Assembly: GCA_046727955.1 (NCBI GenBank)
Contig: JBKPDO010000148.1
Coordinates: forward strand, 1-16,970
Reading direction: 5' to 3'
Origin: DASVXQ01 sp046727955
GTDB taxonomy: Bacteria; Actinomycetota; CALGFH01
DNA length: 16,970 bases
In this document: in pieces, positions 1 to 7,688 of the stretch
Layout: each line of letters begins with the position of its first letter
Position numbering within the stretch: the first letter of the stretch is position 1
Translations under genes and position numbers: made by a program
Notes under the pieces: generated by a model
The model's database searches: none
Seen by the model: only the letters and a program-made list of their open reading frames with translations
Told to the model about the DNA's origin: nothing

Positions 1-336
1 GGGCAGGGGCGCCCGCGCGGGCTCCAGCAGGGCGCCGCAGCGCTGGCAGGGCAGGCGCGACGCCGGGGTGGGCGCCCGGCACGCCGGACAGGCGAAGCTC
101 GGGCCGCCGGTGGTCCCGCCGCCCTGGTCCGCTGGCTGCTCGTCCCAGGACAGGGCCGCGCCGCAGCCCGTGCAGAACTTGTCCGAGCCCGTGGCGACCG
201 GACCGGCGCAGTGCGGGCCTGGGCGCTGGACATCAAACGACCCCTCCGCCTGCCCTGACCGGGTCGTTCGCGGTACGAGGCGGCCGGCGACCGGTCGGTC
301 CGCAGGGGCGCCGCACCCGCGCGAAGACCCTGCCAT
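1..336 (-). CDS. Zinc-ribbon (double zinc ribbon-like) protein, C-terminal part cut by the window edge
   Basis: The minus-strand frame read from 336 towards 1 is open to the window edge. It contains CTGCGAAL (about 174-150), then CPAC and CQRCG (about 96-40). Paired CxxC knuckles of this kind are typical of double zinc ribbon (DZR) domains in bacterial regulatory and membrane proteins. A further Cys lies in PHCAG, just upstream of the first knuckle, but its partner Cys is replaced by Gly, so that half-site looks degraded. The ATG at 334-336 is the nearest in-frame start. The first 30 or so residues from it show no recognisable domain, so the true start is uncertain and the gene may itself be a fragment. 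The rest of the protein lies outside the window. No specific function is assigned. Confidence 0.5.
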   Translation of the reverse strand, partial: MAGSSRGCGAPADRPVAGRLVPRTTRSGQAEGSFDVQRPGPHCAGPVATGSDKFCTGCGAALSWDEQPADQGGGTTGGPSFACPACRAPTPASRLPCQRCGALLEPARAPLP

Positions 337-445
337 GGACCTGCACCTGCACCGGCGCGGCGCTAACCGCCGGCGACCGCGTTGCCCTCCCCGCTCGAGA
401 CCCTCATGACGAGGTTCGTCGGGGCTGGTCGTTGGAGTCGCGGGC

Positions 446-667
446 GACAGCTGTCCACGCCGCAGTACTCGAAGACGAAGCTCGTCAAGGTCGCCCACCC
501 CGACGACGACGCCCAGACGTCGTTCCAGCAGCCGCAGGGCCTGCTGCAGGCCTACCCCAACCTGAAGGGGATCATCTCGCCGACCGTTCGAGCTGTGCGA
601 CCCGGGCAAGCTCGGCTTCCTGGCCGCCTGCGCGGCGGCCGCGCTGGCGTCCGGGCAGGTCGCAGCG
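446..667 (+). pseudogene. Remnant of a rhamnose ABC transporter substrate-binding protein (RhaS-like)
   Basis: Residues from STPQYSKTKLVKVA through DDDAQTSFQQPQGLLQAYPN to LKGIISPT (454-585) match the middle of periplasmic rhamnose-binding lipoproteins of the RhaS group. Directly after ISPT the frame changes, and FELCDPGKLGFLAA to ALASGQVAAPEG (587-676) follows. In intact family members that segment comes some 40 residues later. So there is an internal deletion that also breaks the frame. The signal peptide and N-terminal lobe are absent upstream, and the C-terminus is cut by the insertion sequence beginning at 668. In intact systems the protein binds L-rhamnose outside the membrane and delivers it to an ABC importer. 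This copy cannot function. The match to the family is from memory of its conserved blocks. Confidence 0.72.
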
Positions 668-1766
668 CCTGAAGGGCACGGAAACTGGCGATTGGGGCCT
701 CATGCAGCCAGTTCGACTCATGGATGAGCCCGCCCAGGATGTCGCGCCTTCGCACGCCTCGAGGAGTGCCGGCCGGAGTGGGAGCATCCGACGGCGCGTC
801 CGGCGCCCGGAGGTCGAGCCCACGGTGCGGGCGTCTTGCGTTGTAGTGAGCCACGTACTCGCGAAGCACCCGCTCCAGGTGACGGCGGCCAACCACGAGC
901 GTCCAGTCGAGGCACTCGCGCCTGACGGTCCTCACCCAGCGCTCGGCGAGGGCGTTCGCCTGCGGGGCTCGGAATGGGGTGAGCACGACGCGCATGCCGT
1001 CGGCCGCGAAGACGGCGTCGAAGTTCCTCGGGTACTTGGCGTCGCGATCGCGGATCAGGAACTGGAACGGCCCGCGCTCGGACAGGTCGAAGGAGAGGGT
1101 CCGGGCCTGTTGGGTCACCCACGCCGTATCGGGATGCCTCGTCGCTCCGGCTATGTGGACGCACCTGGTGTGAACCTCGATGACGAACAACACGTCCGGC
1201 GTGCGCAGCCACGCCGTCTCCACGGTGAAGCAGGTCGGCGGCCAGGACACCCCTGGCCTGGCTGCGCAGGAACTGGCTCCACGTCGGGCCGGACCGCCGT
1301 GGGGCCGGGCCGAGGCCATGGCGACGCAGCAGCGTTCGGATGGCCGTTGCCGAGACCCGCACCCCGAGCTTGGCGAGTTCTCCCTTGATCCGCAGGCATC
1401 CCACCGAGGGTTGTCACGTCCCATTCGCAGGATGAGGTCCCCAACGCCGGGGGCGATCGGCGGTCGACCGCCGGTCGATCGGTGGCGGTACGTCCACTTT
1501 CTGCGCACCAGTTCGCGGTGCCAGCGAAGCAGCGTCTGCGGCCGGATCAGGAATGAGGACCATCGCTTGCGAGGGAGCGCTCTGCTCGGTGCAGCCAGGT
1601 ACAGCCGGTCTCGGCGGCGGAGGCGGGGCCGGCCGACCTGGCGGCTGAGGACGGCGAGCTGATGGCGAAGGACGAGGACCTCGACATCGTCGTGCCGGGC
1701 ATCGGAGGAGCCTCCCACGAGGGCGACCAGGCGGCGGAGGAGCAGATAGACGAGGGTGAAGAGCAT
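552..1766 (-). pseudogene. rve-type (integrase-core DDE) transposase with two compensating frameshifts
   Basis: The N-terminus (VLVLRHQLAVLSRQVGRP, TLLRWHRELVRRKW, GRPPI) and the catalytic core (FTVETAWLR, FLIRDRDAKY, NALAERWVRTVRRECLDW, GRRHLERVLREYVAHYNARRPHRGL) are those of a common actinobacterial integrase-core transposase. The DDE residues are the Asp of LAADL, the Asp of RDRDAKY and the Glu of NALAERW. The start at 1766 is supported by AAAGGAGG (1775-1782) eight bases upstream. A lost base in the CCC run at 1400-1402 shifts the frame, so that GCLRIKGELAKLGVRVSATAI to SQFLRSQARGVLAADL reads in another frame. An extra base near 1228-1232 restores it. The family's usual stop after GGLIHE is missing, and the frame reads out through the left inverted repeat at 668 to a stop at 552. 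It is probably inactive unless the shifts are sequencing errors. Confidence 0.8.
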
Positions 1767-1846
1767 GGGTCGAGCCTCCTTTGGAAAGGCCCGATCCTAC
1801 AAAGGCGCTGCTCACTGACCCGATCAGCGTTTCTGTGCCCTTCAGG
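668..1846. mobile_element. Insertion sequence, 1179 bp, with 18-bp terminal inverted repeats
   Basis: The left end CCTGAAGGGCACGGAAAC (668-685) and the right end GTTTCTGTGCCCTTCAGG (1829-1846) are inverted repeats matching at 17 of 18 positions. They enclose one rve-type transposase gene on the minus strand. No clear target-site duplication is present: the left flank ends GTCGCAGCG and the right flank starts GCAGATCGA. The two flanks come from unrelated genes, a RhaS-like protein and a DUF664/DinB protein. This suggests that the element took part in a deletion or recombination after insertion. The transposase resembles IS481/IS3-type integrase-core proteins. The exact IS family is not assigned. 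Confidence 0.8.
1775..1782 (-). promoter_or_regulatory. Strong ribosome binding site of the IS transposase
   Basis: On the minus strand AAAGGAGG lies eight bases before the ATG at 1766-1764, which fixes the transposase start. Confidence 0.7.
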
Positions 1847-1847
1847 G

Positions 1848-1997
1848 CAGATCGACCTGGACGCCGTGGTCCTTACGCCGCGCGGTGAGCAGGTGGGCAT
1901 CCGCGACATCCTCATTCACATGATCGAGGAGTACGCCCGGCACTGCGGGCACGCGGATCTGCTGGGCGAGCGCGTCGACGGTCGTACGGGCCAGTAG
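1848..1997 (+). pseudogene. C-terminal remnant of a DUF664/DinB-family protein
   Basis: Immediately right of the IS end, the frame LDAVVLTPRGEQVGIRDILIHM, then IEEYARHCGHADLLGERVDG RTGQ, runs to a TAG at 1995-1997. This is the conserved C-terminus of actinobacterial DUF664 proteins of the DinB/YfiT four-helix superfamily, including the HMIEEYARHxGHADLLRE block with its metal-site histidines. The first two thirds of the protein (roughly 110-120 residues) are missing and replaced by the IS. In the superfamily these are thiol- or metal-dependent enzymes of mostly unknown substrate. This fragment has no start of its own and is not expected to work. Confidence 0.75.
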
Positions 1998-2076
1998 CCG
2001 GACCGCTCAACGCCGGAAGGCTCGTCGGCCGCGCCTGGACGGCAATTGCCGAGCGCGGTGGATTACGCTGCGGGGC

Positions 2077-2649
2077 ATGCCTGGGTTGTCCACGCCGTTC
2101 CTGGTGTCGATCTACTGCTGGTTCGCGTGGGAAGTGGGCCTGCTCGTACGCGATCTGGTCCGGCGCAAGGGCCGCCTGGGTCCGGACCGTGGCACGCGGG
2201 TGATCGTCTCCCTCACCCTCGCGGGATCGATCTGGATCGGCATCCTGCTGCGCAGTTGGGTACCGGCGCTGGACACCCCCGCACCGAACGCCTTTGCCGC
2301 GACGGGAGTCGTCGTGATCTGGGTGGGCCTGGCCCTGCGGGTCTGGGCGGTACTGACGCTCGGCCGATCGTTCAGCACCTTCATCCAGGTCGACGCCGAC
2401 CAGGCCGTCGTCACCCGCGGCCCGTACCGGTGGGCGCGCCATCCCTCGTACACCGGCCTGCTGCTGATCGCCCTGGGATTCGGCCTCGGCGTCGGCAACT
2501 GGCTGTCCCTGGCGATCTGCGCGGTCATCCCGCTGCTGGGGCTGTTGCCCCGGATCGCGGTCGAGGAGGCCGAGCTGGCCCGGGTACTCGGTGACCAGTA
2601 CCGCAGCTATCAGAAGGCAACACGTCGCCTCGTACCGGGACTGTGGTAG
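2077..2649 (+). CDS. Isoprenylcysteine carboxyl methyltransferase-family membrane protein
   Basis: This 190-residue integral membrane protein shows the ICMT/PEMT signature in its second half: TRGPYRWARHPSYTGLLL at 113-130, EEAELARVLGDQYRSYQ at 163-179, and the ending RRLVPGLW. These blocks form the S-adenosylmethionine and substrate pocket of the family. Hydrophobic segments are visible at about 5-25, 42-62, 74-94 and 125-158. Bacterial members methylate mostly unknown small or lipid substrates, and the eukaryotic name should not be taken as proof of prenylcysteine activity. The start at 2077 gives the normal family length (about 180-200 residues). A G-rich stretch (CTGCGGGG) just upstream is a modest ribosome binding site. 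It is one of the few intact genes in the left half. The frame just after its TAG continues in phase into the beta-helix gene. Confidence 0.82.
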   Translation: MPGLSTPFLVSIYCWFAWEVGLLVRDLVRRKGRLGPDRGTRVIVSLTLAGSIWIGILLRSWVPALDTPAPNAFAATGVVVIWVGLALRVWAVLTLGRSFSTFIQVDADQAVVTRGPYRWARHPSYTGLLLIALGFGLGVGNWLSLAICAVIPLLGLLPRIAVEEAELARVLGDQYRSYQKATRRLVPGLW

Positions 2650-2901
2650 GCAGCCGGCGCCGACCCTGCGACGGGCGCGCGGCCGGCATGGCAAACTGGT
2701 ACCCATGATTGCGATCGTGGATCTCACACCGGCGGCGGGCGCGGAATCATCCAGGTCTCCGCCGGTGAGTCAATCCAGGCGGCGATCGACCGGGCCGTTT
2801 CGGGCGACACCATCCTTGTAGGGCCCGGGACCTACCAGGAGAACCTGATCCTCCGCGGCAAGGACCTCATCCTGCGGTCCTCCACAGGGCCCCAAGCCAC
2901 G
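2650..2901 (+). other. Upstream coding extension of the beta-helix gene with no start codon
   Basis: From about 2743 the frame of the beta-helix gene encodes IIQVSAGESIQAAIDRAV, SGDTILVGPGTYQENLIL and RGKDLILRSSTGPQATVLDG. This is the typical first coil of NosD/pectate-lyase-like helices (SIQAAIDxAxxGDTVxVxPGTYxENI). There is no ATG, GTG or TTG in this frame between the methyltransferase stop (2647-2649) and the GTG at 2902, and no signal peptide. An ATG at 2705 opens a different frame that ends at a TAG near 2819. So the true 5' end has been lost or frameshifted, or a rare start is used. Confidence 0.7.
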
Positions 2902-4965
2902 GTGCTCGACGGCGGGGGGATCGCTCCCGTCCTGCGTGTCATGAACGGCGAGACCCGAGCGGCAACGATCGAGGGGTTCACTATCCGCAACGGTGGAAGG
3001 GGCCCGCAGGAGTGGCCATATCCCGAGGGCGCAATCTTCATCTGGGAGACCGCCCCCACCATAATCGGCAACATCGTCACCGGCACCACCCTCTGCAGCG
3101 GCGGCGCGGTCAACGTCCAGTTCGGCGCCCCCCTGATTGAGCGCAACAGCATCCGCGACAACCACGTGCAAGGCTGCTACTACCCCGTGGGCGGCGGCAT
3201 CAGCATCCAAGGCGACGCGGCCGGCGGCATGGCCGTGATCCGAGACAACCAGATCGAGAACAACACGCAGTGGAAGGGCGGCGGCATCGGCCTGTACGCC
3301 GCCGGCGAGGTCCGGATCGAGAACAATGTGATCCGATACAACCACGCCGAGGAAGGCGGCGGCCTGTACCTGGTCAATTACAACGCTGCGGAGATCGTGG
3401 GCAACCTCATTGTCGACAACGACGTATCTATCCGCGACAAGCGCGCGGGTTCGCTTTGCACAGAATGCGCCGGCGGGATCGCAGGCAGTGTGCCGACCGG
3501 CCCGGCGAACTGGGGCGCCGCAGCGTACGTGCTCAACAACACGATCGCACGGAACCAGGGGCCTGCGATCGCCCTGTGGGGCCAGTCGGTCGCGATTACC
3601 GGCAGCGTCCTGACTGCACCCGCGGGTTCGCCGGTGCTGCGCTGCACGGGACCATTCCCCGACCCGTGGTCGATGTCGGACGACTTGATGTGGAACGGTG
3701 GATCGGCTCCGCTCTACTCCGGCGAGTCCGGACCGTGCGGGGTGCCACCAGGCTCCTCCGGCGTGGTGGCGGCTGATCCGGGCTTCGTCGACGGCTCGAG
3801 CATGCCCGGCGACTTCCGCCTCCGCAGCTCCGCACCCGGGATCGACGAAGGGTTCACCGGCTATGGCGCGGGCTGGCTGCCTGCCACCGACCTGGCGGGC
3901 ATGCCACGGATCGCCGACGGCAACGGGGATGGCATCGCCGTCATCGACATGGGCGCCTACGAGCTCGCCGGGAATGGCGGCGACTCGTTGCCGCCCACCG
4001 GATCGGTGACGGTCAACGGCGGCGCGGCGTACACAGCGATGCCGGCCGTCTCGCTATCCCTACCCGCCTCGGACACTTCGACGGGTGTCGCCGAGGTGCG
4101 GATCTCGAACCGGCCGGAGACGTCCGGTGGACTGCTCACCTACGGCTCCTCCCGGGCGTGGACGGCCACGCCGCAGCCCTGGTCCCTGGCCGACTCCGCA
4201 TACGGCGGGTCGACGGCGAACGGGACCAGGTCGGTCTACGCCCAGTTCCGGGACGGCGCCGGCAACTGGTCAGCGGTCTACCAGGACACGATCGTGCTGG
4301 ACACGGTCGCGCCGGCGGCGGCCGCCCCGGTCGCCGTGATCAAGGCCGGGGCCTCGGTCGGCAGCCTAGTCCCGGCCCGGGTGAGCTGGTCGGCCAGCGA
4401 CACCACCAGCGGCGTCGCCGGCTATCAGGTGGAGCAGAGCACCGACGGCCACGCGTGGGCGAGGCTGTCCCTTTCCGGCCCGCTGGCCACCTCGGTCGCC
4501 CGCTCGTTGTCGCCGGGGCACGGCTACCGCTTCCGGGTCCGCGCCGTCGACCGAGCCGGGCTGTGGAGCGGCTGGCGGTACGGGCCCGTGCTCGGCGTCG
4601 GGCTGCACCAGGAGTCGTCCGGCGCCCTGACCTGGTCCGGCACGTGGAGCAGCTACGCGGTCACCGGCGCCTCGGGCGGCGGTGTCCGAGGCTCCACCCA
4701 GGCAGGTGCCAAGGCCAGGTTCACCGCCGGCATGCGCTCGGTCGGCTGGGTGGCCGTCCGCGGGCCCACCCGAGGCCAAGCGTCGGTGTACGTCGACGGG
4801 GTCCTGGTCCGAACCGTCGACCTCTACGCCAGCACGGTCCAGCCGGCGAGGATCTTCTTCACTCGGTCCTGGGCGTCGACCGCCACGCACACGGTGACGG
4901 TCCGGGTGATCGGCACATCCGGCCGGCCACGGGTCGAGGTGGACGCGTTCGTCCTGCTGCGCTGA
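2902..4965 (+). CDS. Right-handed parallel beta-helix protein with Ig/FnIII-like C-terminal domains
   Basis: Counting from the GTG at 2902 (687 residues), about 20-230 is a parallel beta-helix. It shows repeated coils of the type IEGFTIRNGG, IIGNIVTG, IERNSIRDNHV, IRDNQIENN, GGGIGLY, IENNVIRYNHAEEGGGLY and IVGNLIVDND. A further coil block ends at DMGAYELAGNGG (about 355). Then come an Ig-like domain (about 360-465, ending DRV-type TIVLDTVAP), an FnIII-like domain (about 470-565, with YQVEQSTDG and YRFRVRAVDRAGLWSGW), and a C-terminal beta-sandwich of about 115 residues (LTWSGTWSSYAVTG to VEVDAFVLLR). Such proteins are usually secreted polysaccharide-acting or surface proteins. No catalytic residues could be assigned. 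The helix clearly starts upstream of 2902, and no signal peptide is visible, so the expressed form is uncertain. Confidence 0.75.
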   Translation: MLDGGGIAPVLRVMNGETRAATIEGFTIRNGGRGPQEWPYPEGAIFIWETAPTIIGNIVTGTTLCSGGAVNVQFGAPLIERNSIRDNHVQGCYYPVGGGISIQGDAAGGMAVIRDNQIENNTQWKGGGIGLYAAGEVRIENNVIRYNHAEEGGGLYLVNYNAAEIVGNLIVDNDVSIRDKRAGSLCTECAGGIAGSVPTGPANWGAAAYVLNNTIARNQGPAIALWGQSVAITGSVLTAPAGSPVLRCTGPFPDPWSMSDDLMWNGGSAPLYSGESGPCGVPPGSSGVVAADPGFVDGSSMPGDFRLRSSAPGIDEGFTGYGAGWLPATDLAGMPRIADGNGDGIAVIDMGAYELAGNGGDSLPPTGSVTVNGGAAYTAMPAVSLSLPASDTSTGVAEVRISNRPETSGGLLTYGSSRAWTATPQPWSLADSAYGGSTANGTRSVYAQFRDGAGNWSAVYQDTIVLDTVAPAAAAPVAVIKAGASVGSLVPARVSWSASDTTSGVAGYQVEQSTDGHAWARLSLSGPLATSVARSLSPGHGYRFRVRAVDRAGLWSGWRYGPVLGVGLHQESSGALTWSGTWSSYAVTGASGGGVRGSTQAGAKARFTAGMRSVGWVAVRGPTRGQASVYVDGVLVRTVDLYASTVQPARIFFTRSWASTATHTVTVRVIGTSGRPRVEVDAFVLLR

Positions 4966-5001
4966 GGCGGGCGGGGTCTGTTGCATTAAGCGTGAGTCCA
5001 C

Positions 5002-5019
5002 CGTTCCAGTAATGGAACG
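5002..5019. repeat. Perfect 7-bp hairpin with GTAA loop
   Basis: CGTTCCA, loop GTAA, TGGAACG form a perfect short inverted repeat 37 bases after the beta-helix stop and about 90 bases before the decayed IS1380 transposase. The loop would be a GNRA-type tetraloop in RNA. No T-run follows, so it is not a classic terminator. It may belong to the end of the IS or act as a factor-dependent stop. Confidence 0.5.
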
Positions 5020-5107
5020 ATGCTGGCTCTGATTATGAGAAAGGCCCTCTGACCTGGGAGAATGGCGCCTGCGACAGCTGCCGTGTTCCCACACCAGGAG
5101 GGCACTT

Positions 5108-6298
5108 TCTCGGTGGAATCCTTCCTTCCATACCCTGGACCAGCTCGACAGCTGCTTCGACGACACCCACGCGGTCGCCAACGCGGGCCTGCTGTTGCCC
5201 GCCACGCTGGCCGAGCGGCTGGGGATCGAGCAGGCCGCCGACCAGCTGATCAACCTCGGCGAGCGCCCCGGTGCGGCCCGGCCGGGCCGCAAGCTGCTGA
5301 CCCTGGTCCACTCGATGCTGGCGGGTGGGGACTGCATCGACGCCGACCTGCTGCGCTGTGGCGCCACCGGCCGGGTGCTCGGCCACCGGGTCATGGCGCC
5401 TCCACCCTGGGGACCTTCCTGCGCGCCTTCACCTTCGGGCACGGCCGCCAGCTCGACCGGCTCGCCGAGCAGCTCCTCACGCGGGCGTGGGCTGCCGGTG
5501 TCGGGCCCGGTGATGGGCCGATGACCATCGACCTGGACTCCACCGTGCGAGGTGCACGGGGACCACAAGCAGGGCGCCGCCTGCGGCTACCCCCACACCC
5601 TCGGCTACCATCCGCTGCTGGCCAGCCGCGCCGACACCGGCGAGGGGCTCCCGCGCCCGCCAGTGCAGCGGCCGGGCCAACCGCGCCCGCGGCACCGCAA
5701 GGTTCGTCGACGAGCTGGCCGCCCGCGTCCGCCGCGCCGGCGCGACCCGGCGAGCTGACCATGCGCGCCGACTCGGGGTTCTAGTGGGCCAAGACCATCC
5801 GGGCCTGCCGCCGCCACCGGATCCGCTCCTGCATCACCGCCCGCCAGACCACACCGATCCGGACCGCGATCGCGCAGATCGACGAGCAGGCCTGGGTCGA
5901 CATCGTCTACCCCGACGGCGGCCTGGACAGGTCGCCGAGACCCGCTATCCGGGCGACCGGCTGATCGTGCGCCGCTCCCGCCTGGTCGGCGCCCAGGCCG
6001 AGCCGTTCCCAACTGGCGCGACCACGCCTTTGTCACCGACCGGGTCGGCACCGCGGTCGGACTGGACGCCGACCGCCGCCGCCACGCAGTCGTCGAGCTC
6101 GCGATCCGCGACCTCAAAGCCGGGGTCAGCCTCACACCTCTTGGCGACCGCCGGGGCTCCACGACCCGCCCTGCGGATCGTCGCGGCCGGCCGCACCACG
6201 ACGCCAAGAGCGCGACCGACTTCGACCGGCCGATGCCTCGTGTCGGCGTTGCCCATGCGCTTGGTCTCGCACGATCAGCAGTGCGCTCACTGTACTGA
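5108..6298 (+). pseudogene. IS1380-family transposase, decayed by many frameshifts and a nonsense codon
   Basis: Pieced together across frames, the product reads HTLDQLDSCFDDTHAVANAG, LLLPATLAERLGIEQAADQL, STLGTFLRAFTFGHGRQLDR, MTIDLDSTV, HGDHKQGAACGYPHTLGYHP LLASRADTGE, FVDELAARVRRAG, ELTMRADSGF, WAKTIRACRRHRIRSCI, QVAETRYPGDRLIVRRSRLV, NWRDHAFVTDRVG and HAVVELAIRDLKAGV. This is the order and wording of IS1380 transposases: DLDST holds the first catalytic Asp, MRADSGF the second, and VELAIRDLK the Glu. Breaks lie near 5110, 5400, 5548, 5652, 5749, 5930 and 6007, with a TAG at 5782-5784. After RDLKAGV the usual C-terminal 80-100 residues are absent, and the frame ends at 6298. No right inverted repeat was found. 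CAGGAGGG at 5097 could be the old ribosome binding site. Confidence 0.82.
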
Positions 6299-6325
6299 GG
6301 CCCTGATGATGACGGGTCTCCCGGA

Positions 6326-7051
6326 GTGGTGGGGGCGCCCGGCACCCCGAGCGCATGGGAAACAGCCCCACCAGCCCGGTCGCCTCGCCGCCTGACCATC
6401 ACGGGCGACTTCAGGGTCGACGGCGGCCACCACCATCAGCTCGACGAGCAGGCCAGGCGCCTGGGCTTCGCCGACCTGCGCGGCTGCCTGCAGGCCCTGC
6501 TCGACGAGGGCTGGAGCGTCCCTCAGCTCGCCGTCCACCTCGACACCACCCAGCCGGCCATCCGCCGTGCCATCACCGACCACCACCTCCACCAGCCACC
6601 CCATCAGGAGCGGCTGGCCCGCCAGCGCCAGCGCGCCGCCCAGCAGCGCGCCGCCGCCCGCGCCGCCGAACTCGGCTTCGGAAGTGTGCGGGCCTACCTG
6701 GTGGACCGGCTGGTCACCCGGGCGTGGACCCTGGAGGAGGTGATGGGTGAGCTTGGCACTGCCCGCGGCACCCTGCGGCGCCTGCTGGACCACCACCAGG
6801 TCCGACGGGTCGCACCGACCCGGCGGCAGCGCGCCGCGGCCACGACGGCCAGGGGACCCACGACGCAGCCGCGCGTGGTCGAGCGGCGGCGGCGGGCACG
6901 CCTGGTCGAGCTTGGGTTCGCCGAGGTGGACGACTACCTGCGGGACCGGTATGTCAGAAGGGGGTGGTCGGTGCGGCGGCTGGGCGCCGAGCTCGGCGCT
7001 GGTCACGGGTGGGTGGACAAGCAGCTTCGTCGGCTCGGACTGCGCGCCTGA
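6326..7051 (+). CDS. Basic protein built from three helix-turn-helix-like repeats, function unknown
   Basis: From the GTG at 6326 the product has 241 residues, although the first 38 are Pro/Ala-rich and the start could be later. Three diverged copies of one unit are visible at about 43-90, 113-160 and 192-240. Each has the pattern LGF-x-x-hydrophobic-R/D-x-Y/C-L-x-x-x-x-x-x-x-W-(S/T)-hydrophobic-x-x-(L/V)-x-x-x-L-x-(T/A) followed by a second helix ending in RR. Examples are ELGFGSVRAYLVDRLVTRAW and ELGFAEVDDYLRDRYVRRGW. The second half of each unit (WSVRRLGAELGAGHGWVDKQ in copy 3) looks like a helix-turn-helix recognition segment. Arg/Ala/Gln-rich linkers separate the copies. It directly follows the dead IS1380 gene and is intact, with GC-rich third positions. 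A DNA-binding role is inferred. I do not recognise a named family. Confidence 0.62.
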   Translation: MVGAPGTPSAWETAPPARSPRRLTITGDFRVDGGHHHQLDEQARRLGFADLRGCLQALLDEGWSVPQLAVHLDTTQPAIRRAITDHHLHQPPHQERLARQRQRAAQQRAAARAAELGFGSVRAYLVDRLVTRAWTLEEVMGELGTARGTLRRLLDHHQVRRVAPTRRQRAAATTARGPTTQPRVVERRRRARLVELGFAEVDDYLRDRYVRRGWSVRRLGAELGAGHGWVDKQLRRLGLRA

Positions 7052-7418
7052 CCTACCGGGCTCGGCTGGGGCTCGACGGGCTACCGTGGGGGTTCGAATC
7101 GGAGGGGCCGACTGGACCACTGGGCCTACTGGAGTTCACCACGCCGTCGACGCTGTAACACAGCCCTACGAGTGATCTGCTCTGGGCGACTCCACCCGAA
7201 CGTTGTCAGGCAGCAAGGCGAGATTCGGCGAACCCTCGTAGACAATGCCAGCGATTTTACAGGTCGCAAACGCGGCTCCCCGCAGGTCCCGTCGCATCCC
7301 CACCTGGCCCCGACTGTACGGCCTGACCAGCGCAGATGGCCCGCCGACTTCCCCGGCCTTCACCCGGCGTCCCCATCCGTTTCGCGCCGTCCCGCGCGGC
7401 AGAGCGTCGGGCGGAGGG

Positions 7419-7440
7419 AAAGTGGAGCGAAAGTGGAGCG
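7419..7440. repeat. Two-copy 11-bp tandem repeat
   Basis: AAAGTGGAGCG occurs twice head to tail and is followed by AAA of a third start. It lies in non-coding DNA and its role is unknown. Confidence 0.8.
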
Positions 7441-7664
7441 AAATCCCCGGCCGCCATCCCCCAGATGCCGCGTCTCTATTGATGCCAACAAGGGCTACGA
7501 CTGCCGGCCCGATTAGACCAATGCTTTCCGGAGTTCATCGTACCGCCGGCATCGAGCGGGCTGCGACCGAGACGGTCGTCCGTGACAGGTACACGGGCGT
7601 GAGTGACTATCGAGGCACGGGAACGGATCCGGGGCAGATCGCAACTGGCAGCGGGCATCGCGTC

Positions 7665-7688
7665 ATGCATCGCTGTCCATGCATCGCT
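7665..7688. repeat. Direct repeat ATGCATCGCT, two copies four bases apart
   Basis: ATGCATCGCT at 7665-7674 and 7679-7688 are separated by GTCC. Each contains the palindrome ATGCAT. No function is assigned. Confidence 0.75.

Noticed and set aside
653..1854. GGGCAGGTCG (653-662) and GGGCAGATCG (1845-1854) flanking the IS as a target duplication
   Set aside because: The copies differ at one base and are not placed symmetrically next to the inverted repeats (one overlaps the repeat end), so chance is likely.
2705..2821. Short frame from the ATG at 2705 (MIAIVDLTPAAG) as the start of the beta-helix gene
   Set aside because: It is in a different frame and stops at a TAG before the helix; only an indel could join it. 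Kept as a possibility in the finding, not as a gene.
5605..6402. 265-codon minus-strand frame over the IS1380 relic
   Set aside because: Arg/Pro/Gly-rich shadow; the plus strand carries the IS1380 blocks.
7090..7110. GGGTTCGAATC, reminiscent of a tRNA T-loop
   Set aside because: The flanking bases do not form the five-pair T stem, and no acceptor, D or anticodon arms are found upstream.
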